Source of the DNA: Roseisolibacter agri | GTDB lineage: Bacteria > Gemmatimonadota > Gemmatimonadetes > Gemmatimonadales > Gemmatimonadaceae | Reading direction: 5' to 3' | NCBI RefSeq assembly: GCF_030159095.1 | Contig: NZ_BRXS01000003.1 | Span: 558,001-622,000 of the forward strand | DNA: 64,000 nucleotides | Shown: piece after piece, positions 52,743 through 61,200 of the stretch | Layout of the letters: each line of letters opens with the position of its first letter | How positions within the stretch are numbered: position 1 is the first letter of the stretch | The notes under the pieces: generated by a model | Database searches by the model: none | Told to the model about the DNA's origin: nothing | What the model saw: the letters and a program-made list of their open reading frames with translations, nothing else | Program-made: the position numbers and the translations under genes

Positions 52743-53438
52743 ATGACCGTCGCGCCGGAGATGCCAGACCTCGACGCCACGCTCGAGCGCATCGCGCGGC
52801 GGCGGCGCGCGGTGGGCCGCCGCCTGACGCTGCTGACCTTCGTGCCGGCGCTCTTCTTCGTGGCGCTCGCGCTGTGGGCGTCCGCGCAGGCCACGCAGGC
52901 GATGGCGAGCGCGCGCGCCGCGACGCTGCAGCGCGCCCGGGCCGAATCGAGCCTGGTCGCCCTGCGGGCAGCGAACGCGCGCCTCGGGGCGACGCGCGAC
53001 AGCCTGGCGCAGCTGCGTGCGTCGCTGGAGGCCGCGCGCGCCGCGATCAACCTGTTCCACGCCGCGCAGTACGACGCCGCCGTGCGGGCGTACGACGAGG
53101 CGCTGCGGACCGACCCGTCGAACGCGTACCTGCTCAACCTCAAGGGCTACGCGCAGTTCAGGGCGGGGCGCCTGGACGAGGCGGCGGCGACGATCCGTCG
53201 CGGGCTGTCGGCCGACTCGACTTACGGCTACGGATACTTCGACCTCGCACGCGTCGCGTGTGCGCAGGGGCGCATGGAGCCGGCGCTGGCGGCCGCGCGC
53301 GAGGCGCTGCGGCGGCGCCCCGACCTGCGCTCGGCGATGCTCTCCACCGACCGAGAGTTCACGCGGCTGTGCGCGCCCATCCTCGGGCGCCTCAGCGCAC
53401 CGGCGGCTCGGGCTCCAGTTGCCCCCGCTCGCAGGTGA
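52743..53438 (+). CDS. Membrane-anchored coiled-coil and TPR protein
   Basis: A 231-residue protein. A basic lead, then a membrane helix at about residues 27-47 (LTLLTFVPALFFVALALWAS), a coiled-coil at about 50-95 (ARAESSLVALRAANARLGAT) and a TPR domain at about 98-190 (YDAAVRAYDEALRTDPSNAY, QFRAGRLDEAAATIRRGLSA). The TPR part should be periplasmic, presenting a protein-binding surface, with oligomerisation through the coiled-coil. It is coupled to the preceding membrane protein gene (1-nt gap). Confidence 0.75.
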   Translation: MTVAPEMPDLDATLERIARRRRAVGRRLTLLTFVPALFFVALALWASAQATQAMASARAATLQRARAESSLVALRAANARLGATRDSLAQLRASLEAARAAINLFHAAQYDAAVRAYDEALRTDPSNAYLLNLKGYAQFRAGRLDEAAATIRRGLSADSTYGYGYFDLARVACAQGRMEPALAAAREALRRRPDLRSAMLSTDREFTRLCAPILGRLSAPAARAPVAPARR

Positions 53439-53546
53439 CGGCGGGCCGAGCGCGCGCTCGATGGCGGGGTAGGTGCGGGCTGCGGGCTGCGGATCCTTGT
53501 GCTCCGTGCCCTCGGCGTCCGACGTCGCACCCGGCCTGCACGAACT

Positions 53547-53680
53547 ACTCGGAGGGACTACGGATCATTCGGATCTGGCGGATCTTCCGGATCGCTCCCC
53601 GCGGCGGCGACGTCCCATGCGCCACACGGAGCGATCCGCATGATCCGTCTCATCCGGAGCATCCGTAGTCCCCGGTTCGC
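53547..53680. repeat. Intergenic hairpin repeat, family B
   Basis: Stem of GGGACTACGGATCATTCGGA-side sequence with the complementary arm ending CGGAGCATCCGTAGTCCC. GGAT words are phased by about 9-10 nt, and the apex is CGGCGGCGACGTCCCATGCG. It is followed 12 nt later by a family C element in a 514-bp gap between same-direction genes. Confidence 0.8.
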
Positions 53681-53692
53681 CGACCAGTGCAC

Positions 53693-53867
53693 GGCGCGCC
53701 GGACCCGAACGGCAACGGCAGCAAGGATGAACGTCCGAGAAGATCTGATAACGACGGATGGCTCCGATGGACTGCGAGGAACCTCGCACCACACGGAGCC
53801 ATCCGTCGTTATCAGATCTTGTCCGATCTCATCCCTGCAATGCCGTCTGCTGTTCGGGTCCCGCGCG
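53693..53867. repeat. Intergenic hairpin repeat, family C
   Basis: Outer arms CGCCGGACCCGAACGGCAAC and GTTCGGGTCCCGCG. The inner stem pairs AGATCTGATAACGACGGATG-side sequence with the CATCCGTCGTTATCAGATCT arm without mismatch. Together with the neighbouring B element it explains about 310 of the 514 bp between the TPR and PepSY-type genes; I see no gene in the remainder. Confidence 0.83.
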
Positions 53868-53952
53868 TCTCAACGTCGCCCGCTCCGCGTGCGTTGATCG
53901 GTGTCGCCGCCGCGTGGGCGCGCGACGATTCCCATCCGAGAGCGACGACAGC

Positions 53953-54513
53953 ATGGCGCGCAGCGTGGCCGCGTGGCGGCGGTGGCACCGATGGATCGGC
54001 TTCCCGGCCGCGATCTTCCTGCTCTGGGTCGCCGCGACCGGCTTCCTCGTGGCGGGCACGGAGTTCTTCGGCGAGGAGGAGGCGCTCCGCGAGCGCACGC
54101 GCGACCTCGTGAGCCCCGTGACCGTGCAGTCGCCCGCGAGCGCCTGGGCCGACCCGCTGGCGCGCGCCGTCGCCGCCGTGGGTGCGCGCAGCGCGGGCGC
54201 GCCCATCGACCGCGTCGAGCTGCAGTTCAAGGGCGACCAGCCGACCGTGACGCTCTACACCGGGCGCCCCACGGGCGGCGAGGACCGGAAGTTCGTCGTC
54301 GACGCGCGCACCGGGAGCATCGTCTCGGAGACCGCGTACGCCGACAAGCCGCTGCTCTACCGCCTGCACAGCGGGGAGGCGTTCGGCGACGGCGGGCTGG
54401 TGATGGCGATGGGGTGGGCGCTCGCGCTGCTGGCGCTGACGGTGAGCGGCCTGGTGATCTGGTGGCGCATCCGCCGCCACGACGCGACGGGGCTGCGGCG
54501 CGTGTTCTGGTAG
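53953..54513 (+). CDS. PepSY-associated TM domain protein
   Basis: A 186-residue membrane protein. The N-terminus WRRWHRWIGFPAAIFLLWVA is the classic start of PepSY-TM proteins (H-x2-x-G in the first helix). A PepSY-like periplasmic part covers about residues 80-135 (IDRVELQFKGDQPTVTLYTG, KFVVDARTGSIVSE). YRLHSGEAFGDGGLVM precedes a final helix with a WWRIRR end. The family is linked to iron/siderophore systems and reductases; the short form here has two membrane helices. It converges with the serine hydrolase gene. Confidence 0.82.
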   Translation: MARSVAAWRRWHRWIGFPAAIFLLWVAATGFLVAGTEFFGEEEALRERTRDLVSPVTVQSPASAWADPLARAVAAVGARSAGAPIDRVELQFKGDQPTVTLYTGRPTGGEDRKFVVDARTGSIVSETAYADKPLLYRLHSGEAFGDGGLVMAMGWALALLALTVSGLVIWWRIRRHDATGLRRVFW

Positions 54514-54538
54514 GTGTGCGGCGTCGACCGGCGCCGGC

Positions 54539-56233
54539 TCAGCGGGTCCGCACGAACGCCACCTTCCGCACGCGCCCGGTGGACAGCAGCATCCCGTCCA
54601 CCTTCCCGCGCGTGCGCGTGAACTGCGCGAGGTACGGCCCCGCGAACGCGTCCGCGTAGGCGGGCCGCAGCACGTCGTCCGATCCCCACCGCGTCTTCAG
54701 GACGAGCGCCGTGTCGCGCACCGTGACCGTGTACGTCGCGCCCAGCTCCTCGCTATGGTAGGTGCCGGCGTACTCCGCCAGCTGCGCCGCGGTCGGCTGC
54801 ACGATCGTGGTCCGCCGCCACGTCACCGGCGTGCGCGCCGGCCAGCCGATGCCGTGCTCGCGCACGCTGCCGTCCTCCAGGAACTCGAACTCCACCGGCT
54901 GGCCGCGCGCGCGGAAGCGGCGCGGGCCGATCGGCACCAGCACCGGCCCCGCGGTGCGCCCCGCGATCAGCGAGTCGCCGCGGAGCGAGATGACGTTCAT
55001 CGCGCCGGTGACGGGGTGCACGAACGCGCCCGCCAGCGCGCGCAGCTGCGCGGGCGCGAGCGTCACCGTAGGCGGCATCGGCGGCTGCGACGCCGCGAGC
55101 GTCGCCGGCAGGAAGACGTCGGCGACCGCGCGGCCGAGCGCGGCCGGGTTGCTGCTGGCCGCGTTGCACAGCACCACGACGTCGAGGCCGTGCTCGGGGA
55201 AGCGGCCGAGCCAGGTGCGGTAGCCCGCGTCGGCGCCGCCGTGGCTGACGATGCGCGCGCCGCGGTGCCGCTCGGCCACCAGCCCGTAGCCGTAGGCGCT
55301 CGTGTCGCCGTTGGCGAGCGTGCGGAGCGTCGTCATCTCGCGCACCATGGCCGAGTCGCCGACGGTGGGCGTCACGAGGTTCGCCTGCCAGCGCAGCAGG
55401 TCGCCGACGGTGCTGAAGAGGCTCGTCGCGCCGTACGTGTCGTAGTTCGGAAGGCTGACGTGCCACTGCCCGTCCGCGCGCCGCGCGTAGCCGGCCGCCC
55501 GGTTCACGATGACGCGCGTGTAGTCGTCCTGGAACTGCGTCCGCGTCATGCCGAGCGGCCTGAAGATGCGCGCCTCCGCGAAGTCGCGGAGCGACTGGCC
55601 GCTGACGCGCCGCACGATGGTGCCCGCGAGCGTGTAGCCCGTGTTGCTGTACAGGTACTCGCTGCCCGGCACGAAGTTGAGCGCCTTCTGCCGCGCCACG
55701 ATCTCCAGCACGTCCGACTCGGTGATGCGGTTCTCCTCGAAGCGGCCGCGCGCGATCGCCAGCAGGTCCCACTGGTCGCGCAGCCCGCTCGTGTGCGTCA
55801 GCAGGTGGCGGATGGTGATGCGGTGCCCGTAGTCGGGGAGCTCGGGCAGGTGCTTCCGCACGTCGTCGTCGAGCGAGAGCTTGCCGTCCTTCTCGAGCAG
55901 CAGGATGGCGGCCGCGGTGAACTGCTTCGACACCGAGGCGAGGTGGAAGACCGAGGCGGGCGTGATGGGCGTCCCGGTCTCGAGGTTCGCGGCACCGTAG
56001 CCGCCCTCGTGGACGACGCGGCCGTCGCGCGCGACCGCGGCCGCGCACCCGGGACCATCGGGCGCGGTCCACTGCGCGCGCGCGAAGACGCGGTCGACGG
56101 CGGCGCGGACGCTGTCGGCGGGCGGTGCCGGCGCCTGCGCATGCGCCGATGCCGGCGCCGCGAGCGGGAGCAGCGCCGCGCCGGCGAGCGGCAGCGCGCG
56201 ACGGAGGAGTCGGGAGGGCGGACGCACGGGCAT
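54539..56233 (-). CDS. Exported beta-lactamase-fold serine hydrolase
   Basis: A 564-residue class C beta-lactamase-like serine hydrolase with signal peptide MPVRPPSRLLRRALPLAGAA cleaved near SAHAQ. The catalytic S100-x-x-K103 is in HLASVSKQFTAAAI, Y195-S-N in YLYSNTGYTL and HGG in IVSHGGADAGYRTW. ITIRHLLTHTSGL is a family landmark. The C-terminal region of about 170 residues (LAEYAGTYHSEELGATYTV) is a beta-barrel often fused to such enzymes. It probably acts on a peptide or ester in the periplasm rather than on beta-lactams. It is divergent from the FG-GAP gene at 56360. Confidence 0.9.
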   Translation of the reverse strand: MPVRPPSRLLRRALPLAGAALLPLAAPASAHAQAPAPPADSVRAAVDRVFARAQWTAPDGPGCAAAVARDGRVVHEGGYGAANLETGTPITPASVFHLASVSKQFTAAAILLLEKDGKLSLDDDVRKHLPELPDYGHRITIRHLLTHTSGLRDQWDLLAIARGRFEENRITESDVLEIVARQKALNFVPGSEYLYSNTGYTLAGTIVRRVSGQSLRDFAEARIFRPLGMTRTQFQDDYTRVIVNRAAGYARRADGQWHVSLPNYDTYGATSLFSTVGDLLRWQANLVTPTVGDSAMVREMTTLRTLANGDTSAYGYGLVAERHRGARIVSHGGADAGYRTWLGRFPEHGLDVVVLCNAASSNPAALGRAVADVFLPATLAASQPPMPPTVTLAPAQLRALAGAFVHPVTGAMNVISLRGDSLIAGRTAGPVLVPIGPRRFRARGQPVEFEFLEDGSVREHGIGWPARTPVTWRRTTIVQPTAAQLAEYAGTYHSEELGATYTVTVRDTALVLKTRWGSDDVLRPAYADAFAGPYLAQFTRTRGKVDGMLLSTGRVRKVAFVRTR

Positions 56234-56359
56234 GGGCACCTCGGCGAGGTACGGGTGGACGTCCCCTCCATCGGAGCGCGAGCGGGGGGGGAGCGCGCTG
56301 TCCGCACGGCGCGCGCGCGTCCATCTTGCGCCGTCGGCCCTCCTTCCGCCACCGCTCCC

Positions 56360-57874
56360 ATGCGCCATCGCCCACTGCTCGCCGCGCTGCTGCCGCTGCT
56401 GCTCGCACTCCCCCTGCAGCCGGCCGACGCGCCGCGCTTCGAGCCGCTGCAGCCGGAGACGTTCGCCGCCGGCGGCGCGCTGACGAACGCCTTCGCCGAC
56501 GTGGACGGCGACGGAGACCTCGACCTGTTCGTCGGCTTCAACGGGACGCCCAACCGCCTGTACGAGAACGTGAAGGGGACGTTCCGCGACGTCGCGGGCG
56601 CGTGGGGCATCGCGGACGCGCGGCCGACGCGCGCGGCGGCGTGGGGCGACTACGACGCGGACGGCGATCCCGACCTGCTCGTGGGCTTCACGCCCGTCGC
56701 GGGCGCGGGGAGCGTGCTGCGGCTCTATCGCAACGCGGGCGGCCGCTTCGAGGACGTCACCGCCGCCAGCGGGCTGACCGTGGACGGCGGCGCGGTGCGG
56801 CAGCCCGCGTGGGTCGACGTCGACGGCGACGGGGACCGCGACCTGTTCGTGGCGTTCCGCGACCGGCCGAACATGCTGTTCCGCAACGCGCGCGGCGTCT
56901 TCACCGACGTCGCGGACTCGCTCGGCCTCGCCGACCCGCGGAAGAGCGTCGGCGCGGTCTGGTTCGACTGGCAGCAGGACGGAGACCTCGACCTGTACGT
57001 CGCGAACCAGGACGGCGACGCGAACGGCTTCTTCGTCAACGGTCCCTCGCCTGACGGCTCGGGAAAGCGCTTCGTCGATCGCGCGGATTCGCTCGGCCTC
57101 GCGGGCGGCGGCCGCGCCGTCGGCGTCGCCACCCAGGGGAGCGTGCGCCCGTGCGTGGCCGACGTGAACGGCGACGGCGTCGCGGACCTCATCCTCGCGA
57201 ACTACGGAAAGAACGGCCTCCTGCTCGGCGCGCGCGATGGAAAGTTCAGTGACGTGAGCGCCGAGTGGGGCGTGGCGGTGGAGGGGCGCCACGACACGTG
57301 CGCGCCGGCGGACGTGGACCACGACGGCCGCCTCGACCTCTACGTCAACGGCACCGTCTCGGCCACCGAGAGCTGGCGCGACTGGCTGTTGATGCAGAAG
57401 ACGGACGGCGCGCGCGGCTTCGCGGACCGCACGCCGCCGAACGTCCTCGCGCTGAACGCGAGCCACGGCGTGCAGTGGGCGGACGTGGACGGCGACGGCG
57501 CGCTCGACCTCGCGCTGGCGGGCACGCGCGCGGACATGCCGCACGCGCTGCTGCGCAACGTGCTGCCCGGGGCCGTCGCGCGGCGGTCGCTGCAGGTGCG
57601 CGTGCTCGACGCGCGTGGGAAGCCGGGCCCCGCGGGCGCGGAGGTGCGCGTCTACGCGGCGGGCACGCGCCGGCTGCTCGCGACGCGGTGGACCGACGCC
57701 GGCTCGGGCTACGACGCGCAGAGCGACATGCCCGTGCACGTTGGGCTGGCGACGATGGCGCGCGTGGACGTCGAGGTCACCGTGCCGACGGGCCGCGCGC
57801 GCGTGCGCACGACGGTGCGCGGCGTGTCGCCGGCGGCGTACGCGGGGCGCGCGCTCGCGGTGCGGGTGCCCTAG
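56360..57874 (+). CDS. Exported FG-GAP repeat protein
   Basis: A 504-residue exported protein with signal peptide MRHRPLLAALLPLLLALPLQ. FG-GAP blades with calcium loops follow: ADVDGDGDLD, GDYDADGDPD, VDVDGDGDRD, DWQQDGDLD, ADVNGDGVAD, ADVDHDGRLD and ADVDGDGALD. The C-terminal 110 residues (LQVRVLDARGKPGPAGAEVR) are an ASPIC/UnbV-like strand domain. It is probably an integrin-like periplasmic or surface binding protein. Its TAG stop overlaps the TAG of the convergent zinc-ribbon gene on the shared palindrome CTAG. Confidence 0.9.
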   Translation: MRHRPLLAALLPLLLALPLQPADAPRFEPLQPETFAAGGALTNAFADVDGDGDLDLFVGFNGTPNRLYENVKGTFRDVAGAWGIADARPTRAAAWGDYDADGDPDLLVGFTPVAGAGSVLRLYRNAGGRFEDVTAASGLTVDGGAVRQPAWVDVDGDGDRDLFVAFRDRPNMLFRNARGVFTDVADSLGLADPRKSVGAVWFDWQQDGDLDLYVANQDGDANGFFVNGPSPDGSGKRFVDRADSLGLAGGGRAVGVATQGSVRPCVADVNGDGVADLILANYGKNGLLLGARDGKFSDVSAEWGVAVEGRHDTCAPADVDHDGRLDLYVNGTVSATESWRDWLLMQKTDGARGFADRTPPNVLALNASHGVQWADVDGDGALDLALAGTRADMPHALLRNVLPGAVARRSLQVRVLDARGKPGPAGAEVRVYAAGTRRLLATRWTDAGSGYDAQSDMPVHVGLATMARVDVEVTVPTGRARVRTTVRGVSPAAYAGRALAVRVP

Positions 57875-58122
57875 TCGGGCCTCGCGTGCGCGGCGTTGTC
57901 GCGGATCTGCGTCGCCCCCTGCATGTGCGCGCAGTGGGCGCAGCAGTAGAAGGTGCCGTTCGCCTCGATGCCGTGGCCGATGACCTTGCAGCCGCAGTGG
58001 GCGCACACCGGCGCGAGCTTGTGGATCGCGCACTCGAAGCTGTCGAACGTGTGCGTCGCGCCGGCGGCGATCACCTGGAACGCGAGGTAGTAGTCGTTCC
58101 CGCAGACCTCACACTTCGCCAT
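57871..58122 (-). CDS. Small cysteine-rich zinc-binding protein (83 aa)
   Basis: An 83-residue protein with two or more zinc sites: C4 and C7 in MAKCEVCGND, C31 and H34 in FECAIHKL, C40, C43 and C45 in PVCAHCGC, and C60, C61 and C64 in YCCAHCAHM. The GHGIE turn between Cys pairs resembles metallothionein-like or treble-clef proteins. It is cytoplasmic and may store metal or bind nucleic acid. Its stop overlaps that of the convergent FG-GAP gene. Confidence 0.75.
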   Translation of the reverse strand: MAKCEVCGNDYYLAFQVIAAGATHTFDSFECAIHKLAPVCAHCGCKVIGHGIEANGTFYCCAHCAHMQGATQIRDNAAHARPD

Positions 58123-58192
58123 GGGGCCTCCCGAGTGGACGGTTCCTGACCGGCTTCACCGGACCCCTTGCATGCCGCGCACCCCGGGTTAA

Positions 58193-58216
58193 ATACTGTA
58201 CCATGTGGTTCAGTAT
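58193..58216. promoter_or_regulatory. Palindromic operator abutting the second ArsR start
   Basis: ATACTGTACCA and TGGTTCAGTAT form an inverted repeat with a 2-bp centre (one mismatch), ending directly before the ATG at 58217. It is AT-rich against the background. The layout fits autorepression by the ArsR-family protein. Confidence 0.65.
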
Positions 58217-58570
58217 ATGACGACCCGGCTCGATGCGGCGTTCGCCGCGCTCTCGGACCCCACGCGGCGTGGCGTGCTGGAGCAGCTCGGACGGGGCGAC
58301 GCGTCGATCACGGAGCTCGCCGAGCGGTTCCGGATGACGCTCACGGGCATGAAGAAGCACGTCGGCGTGCTGGAGCAGGCGGGGCTCGTCACCACGCGGA
58401 AGATCGGGCGCGTGCGGACGTGCCGGCTGGGCCCGCGCCGGCTGGAGGAGGAGACGGCGTGGCTCGAGCGCTACCGCCAGCTCTGGGACGCGCGCTTCGA
58501 CGAGCTGGAGCAGGTCGTCGAGGAACTCACACGACAGGAGAGGAGCGATGAGCGCAGGCGTCGGAAGTGA
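58217..58570 (+). CDS. ArsR-family winged-helix repressor (second copy)
   Basis: A 117-residue ArsR-type regulator: LDAAFAALSDPTRRGVLEQL, recognition helix region ITELAERFRMTLTGMKKHVG, and VLEQAGLVTTRKIGRVRTC. No metal-binding Cys cluster is visible. I start at ATG 58217, which keeps the operator upstream; a GTG at 58205 inside the palindrome would add four residues. Its 3' end overlaps the SRPBCC gene by 23 nt, so both are translated from one message. It is paralogous to 33088-33447. Confidence 0.9.
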   Translation: MTTRLDAAFAALSDPTRRGVLEQLGRGDASITELAERFRMTLTGMKKHVGVLEQAGLVTTRKIGRVRTCRLGPRRLEEETAWLERYRQLWDARFDELEQVVEELTRQERSDERRRRK

Positions 58571-59063
58571 GCTCGGCCCCGTGAAGCACCGCACCACGGT
58601 GGAACGGACGTCGGACCGCGAGGTGGTCGTCACGCGGACCATCAACGGCCCGGCGCGCCTCGTGTTCGAGGCGTTCACCAGGGCCGAGCTGTTCCAGCGC
58701 TGGTGGGTGCCGAAGTCGATGGGCATGACGCTGCTGTCGTGCGAGATCGATGCGCGCGTCGGCGGCCAGTACCGCCTGGTGTTCGCGCACGACCCCGAGC
58801 CCGTCGCGTTCTTCGGCACGTACGTCGAGGTGCAGCCGCACTCGCGCCTCGCGTGGACCAACGAGGAGGGCGGCGAGGGCGGGCCCGTCACCACGGTGAC
58901 CTTCGAGGAGCAGGGCGGCCGGACGCGGGTGGTCCTCACCGAGCGCCATCCGTCGAAGGAAGCGCTCGACGCGGCCGGCACCGGAGCGGTCGACGCGATG
59001 GGCGAGTCGTTCGATCAGCTGGACGAGCTGCTCGTCACCCTGGGCGAGGGCGCGGGACGGTAG
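58548..59063 (+). CDS. SRPBCC (AHSA1-like) domain protein (second copy)
   Basis: A 171-residue SRPBCC protein with the family run DREVVVTRTINGPARLVFEA, FQRWWVPKSMGMTLLSCEID, ARVGGQYRLVFAHDPEP and the final GAVDAMGESFDQLDELLVTL helix. It should bind a hydrophobic ligand in the cytoplasm. Its start lies inside the end of the ArsR gene (23-nt overlap). It converges with the old yellow enzyme gene with a 3-nt gap. It resembles the SRPBCC protein at 33450 but is not a recent duplicate. Confidence 0.88.
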   Translation: MSAGVGSELGPVKHRTTVERTSDREVVVTRTINGPARLVFEAFTRAELFQRWWVPKSMGMTLLSCEIDARVGGQYRLVFAHDPEPVAFFGTYVEVQPHSRLAWTNEEGGEGGPVTTVTFEEQGGRTRVVLTERHPSKEALDAAGTGAVDAMGESFDQLDELLVTLGEGAGR

Positions 59064-59066
59064 CCG

Positions 59067-60176
59067 TCACTCGCCGACGTCGAACAGGTCGCGGTGGCGA
59101 TGGGGCTGTGAGCGCAGGTACTGGCTCGGCGCGCGCACGCGCGCGCCGAAGTGCGCCGCCGCGTGCCAGGGCCAGCGCGGGTCGTAGAGGACGGCGCGCG
59201 CGATCGCGACCAGGTCCGCGTCGCCCGTGCCGACGATCGCCTCCGCCTGCTCGAACTCCGTGATGAGCCCCACCGCGATCACCGGCATCGCGGTCGCCTG
59301 CTTCACCGCGCGCGCGAGCGGCACCTGGTAGCTCGGGCCGACGGGGATGCGCTGGCGCGGCGTGAGCCCGCCGCTGGAGACGTGCACGGCCGAGCAGCCG
59401 CGCGCCTCCAGCGCGCGCGCGAAGGCGACGGTCTGCTCCACGTCCCATCCGCCGTCCGCCCAGTCGGTGCCCGAGACGCGCATCGTCACCGGGCGCTCGG
59501 CGGGGAAGGCCGCGCGCACCGCGTCGTAGACCTCGAGCGGGAAGCGCATGCGGTTCTCCAGCGAGCCGCCGTAGGCGTCGGTGCGCTGGTTCGCGAGCGG
59601 CGACAGGAACTGGTGCAGCAGGTAGCCGTGCGCGCCGTGCACCTGCACCGCGTCGATGCCGAGTCGCGCGGCGCGGCGGGCCGCGTTCGCGAAGGCGTCG
59701 CGCAGGCGCGCCATCCGCTCGTCGTCGAGCGCGGTGGGCGCGTGCCAGCTCGCGTCGTACGCGAGCGCCGACGGCGCCTCCGTCTGCCAGCCGTTCGGGT
59801 GGTCGGGCGCGAGGTGGTGCCCGCCCTTCCACGGCACCTCGCTCGACGCCTTGCGGCCCGCGTGCGCGAGCTGGATGGCGATCGGCATGTCCGACCAGCG
59901 GCGCACGCTCTCGAGGACGCGGCCCATCGCCTCCTCGGTGGCGTCGTCCCACAGGCCGACGTCGCCGTAGGTGATGCGCCCCTCGGGGACGACCGCCGTC
60001 GCCTCGATGGTGAGCAGCGCGGCGCCCGACAGCGCGAGGTGGCCGAGGTGGATCAGGTGCCAGTCGGTCATGCGGCCGTCGACCGCGGAGTACTGGCACA
60101 TCGGCGCGATGACGATACGGTTGCGCAGCGTGACGGAGCCGACGTGCAGCGGCGTGAAGAGCGTCGCGGTCGCCAC
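59067..60176 (-). CDS. Old yellow enzyme, YqjM-type NADH:flavin oxidoreductase
   Basis: A 369-residue FMN-dependent ene-reductase that reduces activated C=C bonds with NAD(P)H. Landmarks are LRNRIVIAPMCQYSAVDGRM (with the Cys characteristic of the YqjM group), IAIQLAHAGRKASSEVPW, GIDAVQVHGAHGYLLHQFLS (substrate-binding His pair in HGAHGYLL), PLANQRTDAYGGSLENRMRF and VGLITEFEQAEAIVGTGDAD for FMN phosphate. It starts at GTG 60176, 2 nt after the quinone oxidoreductase stop, so the two are one operon, consistent with joint handling of enones or quinones. Confidence 0.93.
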   Translation of the reverse strand: MATATLFTPLHVGSVTLRNRIVIAPMCQYSAVDGRMTDWHLIHLGHLALSGAALLTIEATAVVPEGRITYGDVGLWDDATEEAMGRVLESVRRWSDMPIAIQLAHAGRKASSEVPWKGGHHLAPDHPNGWQTEAPSALAYDASWHAPTALDDERMARLRDAFANAARRAARLGIDAVQVHGAHGYLLHQFLSPLANQRTDAYGGSLENRMRFPLEVYDAVRAAFPAERPVTMRVSGTDWADGGWDVEQTVAFARALEARGCSAVHVSSGGLTPRQRIPVGPSYQVPLARAVKQATAMPVIAVGLITEFEQAEAIVGTGDADLVAIARAVLYDPRWPWHAAAHFGARVRAPSQYLRSQPHRHRDLFDVGE

Positions 60177-60178
60177 GC

Positions 60179-61147
60179 TCAGCTCTCCGATACGCGCAAG
60201 ACGATCTTCCCCGTGCCGTGCCCCGAGTCGAGCCGCTCGTGCGCCTCGCGCACGTCGGCCAGCGGGAGCACGCGGTCGACGAGCGAGCGCAGCTTCCCCT
60301 GGTCGATGAGCCGCGCCATCTCGCGCAGCCGCTCGCCCTCGCGCATGAGGAAGATCCCGTGCAGCGTCTGGTTCTTCGACGAGAGCCCCGCGAGCGTGCC
60401 CGTGGGCGTGAGGATCGTCGCGAGTCGGCCGAAGGGGCGCGTGGCGGGGATGCTCTTCTGGATGTTGTCGCCGCCCGCGGTGTCGAACACGACGTCCACG
60501 CCGGCGCCATTCGTCTCCGCGCGCGCCACCGCCGCCACGTCGTCGCTCGCGTAGTCGATGGCGACGTCGGCGCCGAGGTCGCGCAGGACCTGCTGGTTGC
60601 GCGCGCCGGCGGTGGCGAGGACGCGCGCGCCCATCGCCTTCGCGATCTGCACCGCGTACGAGCCGACGCCGCCGGCGCCGCCGTGGATCAGCACCGTCTC
60701 GCCGGGCCGCACCTGCAGCCGGCGCACGAGCCCTTCCCACGCGGTGCCGCCCGCGAGCGGGACGGCGGCGGCCTCCTCGTGCGACATGCTCCGCGGCTTG
60801 CGCGCGACGATCGCCGCGGGCACGGCGTTGTACTCGGCGTAGCTGCCGCGCGTGTTGCCGAAGATCTCGGGCGTGTAGTAGACCTCGTCGCCGACCGCGA
60901 AGTCGCGCACGCTGGCGCCGACCGCCTCGACGACGCCCGAGGCGTCGTAGCCGAGCACGAACGGCGGCGTGAGGCCGGCCCAGGCGGCGTTCTGCCGCAT
61001 CTTCGCCTCGACCGGGTTGGTGCCGGAGGCGACGACGCGCACGAGCAGCTCGTGGTCGGCGGGTGTGGGACGGTCGAGCTCCTGAAGCTCCAGGACGTCG
61101 GGGCCGCCGTGGCGCGGGAGGACGATGGCGCGCATGCGTTCGGACAT
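60179..61147 (-). CDS. Zinc-free MDR-family quinone oxidoreductase
   Basis: A 322-residue medium-chain dehydrogenase/reductase. It has VLPRHGGPDVLELQELDRPT at the start, VVASGTNPVEAKMRQ, VLGYDASGVVEAVG and the NADPH loop VLIHGGAGGVGSYAVQIAKA. The cysteines needed for zinc are absent, so it belongs with the quinone/zeta-crystallin branch. It reduces quinones or enones in the cytoplasm. The old yellow enzyme gene follows within 2 nt, which suggests a detoxification pair. Confidence 0.92.
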   Translation of the reverse strand: MSERMRAIVLPRHGGPDVLELQELDRPTPADHELLVRVVASGTNPVEAKMRQNAAWAGLTPPFVLGYDASGVVEAVGASVRDFAVGDEVYYTPEIFGNTRGSYAEYNAVPAAIVARKPRSMSHEEAAAVPLAGGTAWEGLVRRLQVRPGETVLIHGGAGGVGSYAVQIAKAMGARVLATAGARNQQVLRDLGADVAIDYASDDVAAVARAETNGAGVDVVFDTAGGDNIQKSIPATRPFGRLATILTPTGTLAGLSSKNQTLHGIFLMREGERLREMARLIDQGKLRSLVDRVLPLADVREAHERLDSGHGTGKIVLRVSES

Positions 61148-61200
61148 GCGCGCGGGCGTCGCAAGCCGCGCACCGGCGACGGTGCGGACCGTCGTGCGCG

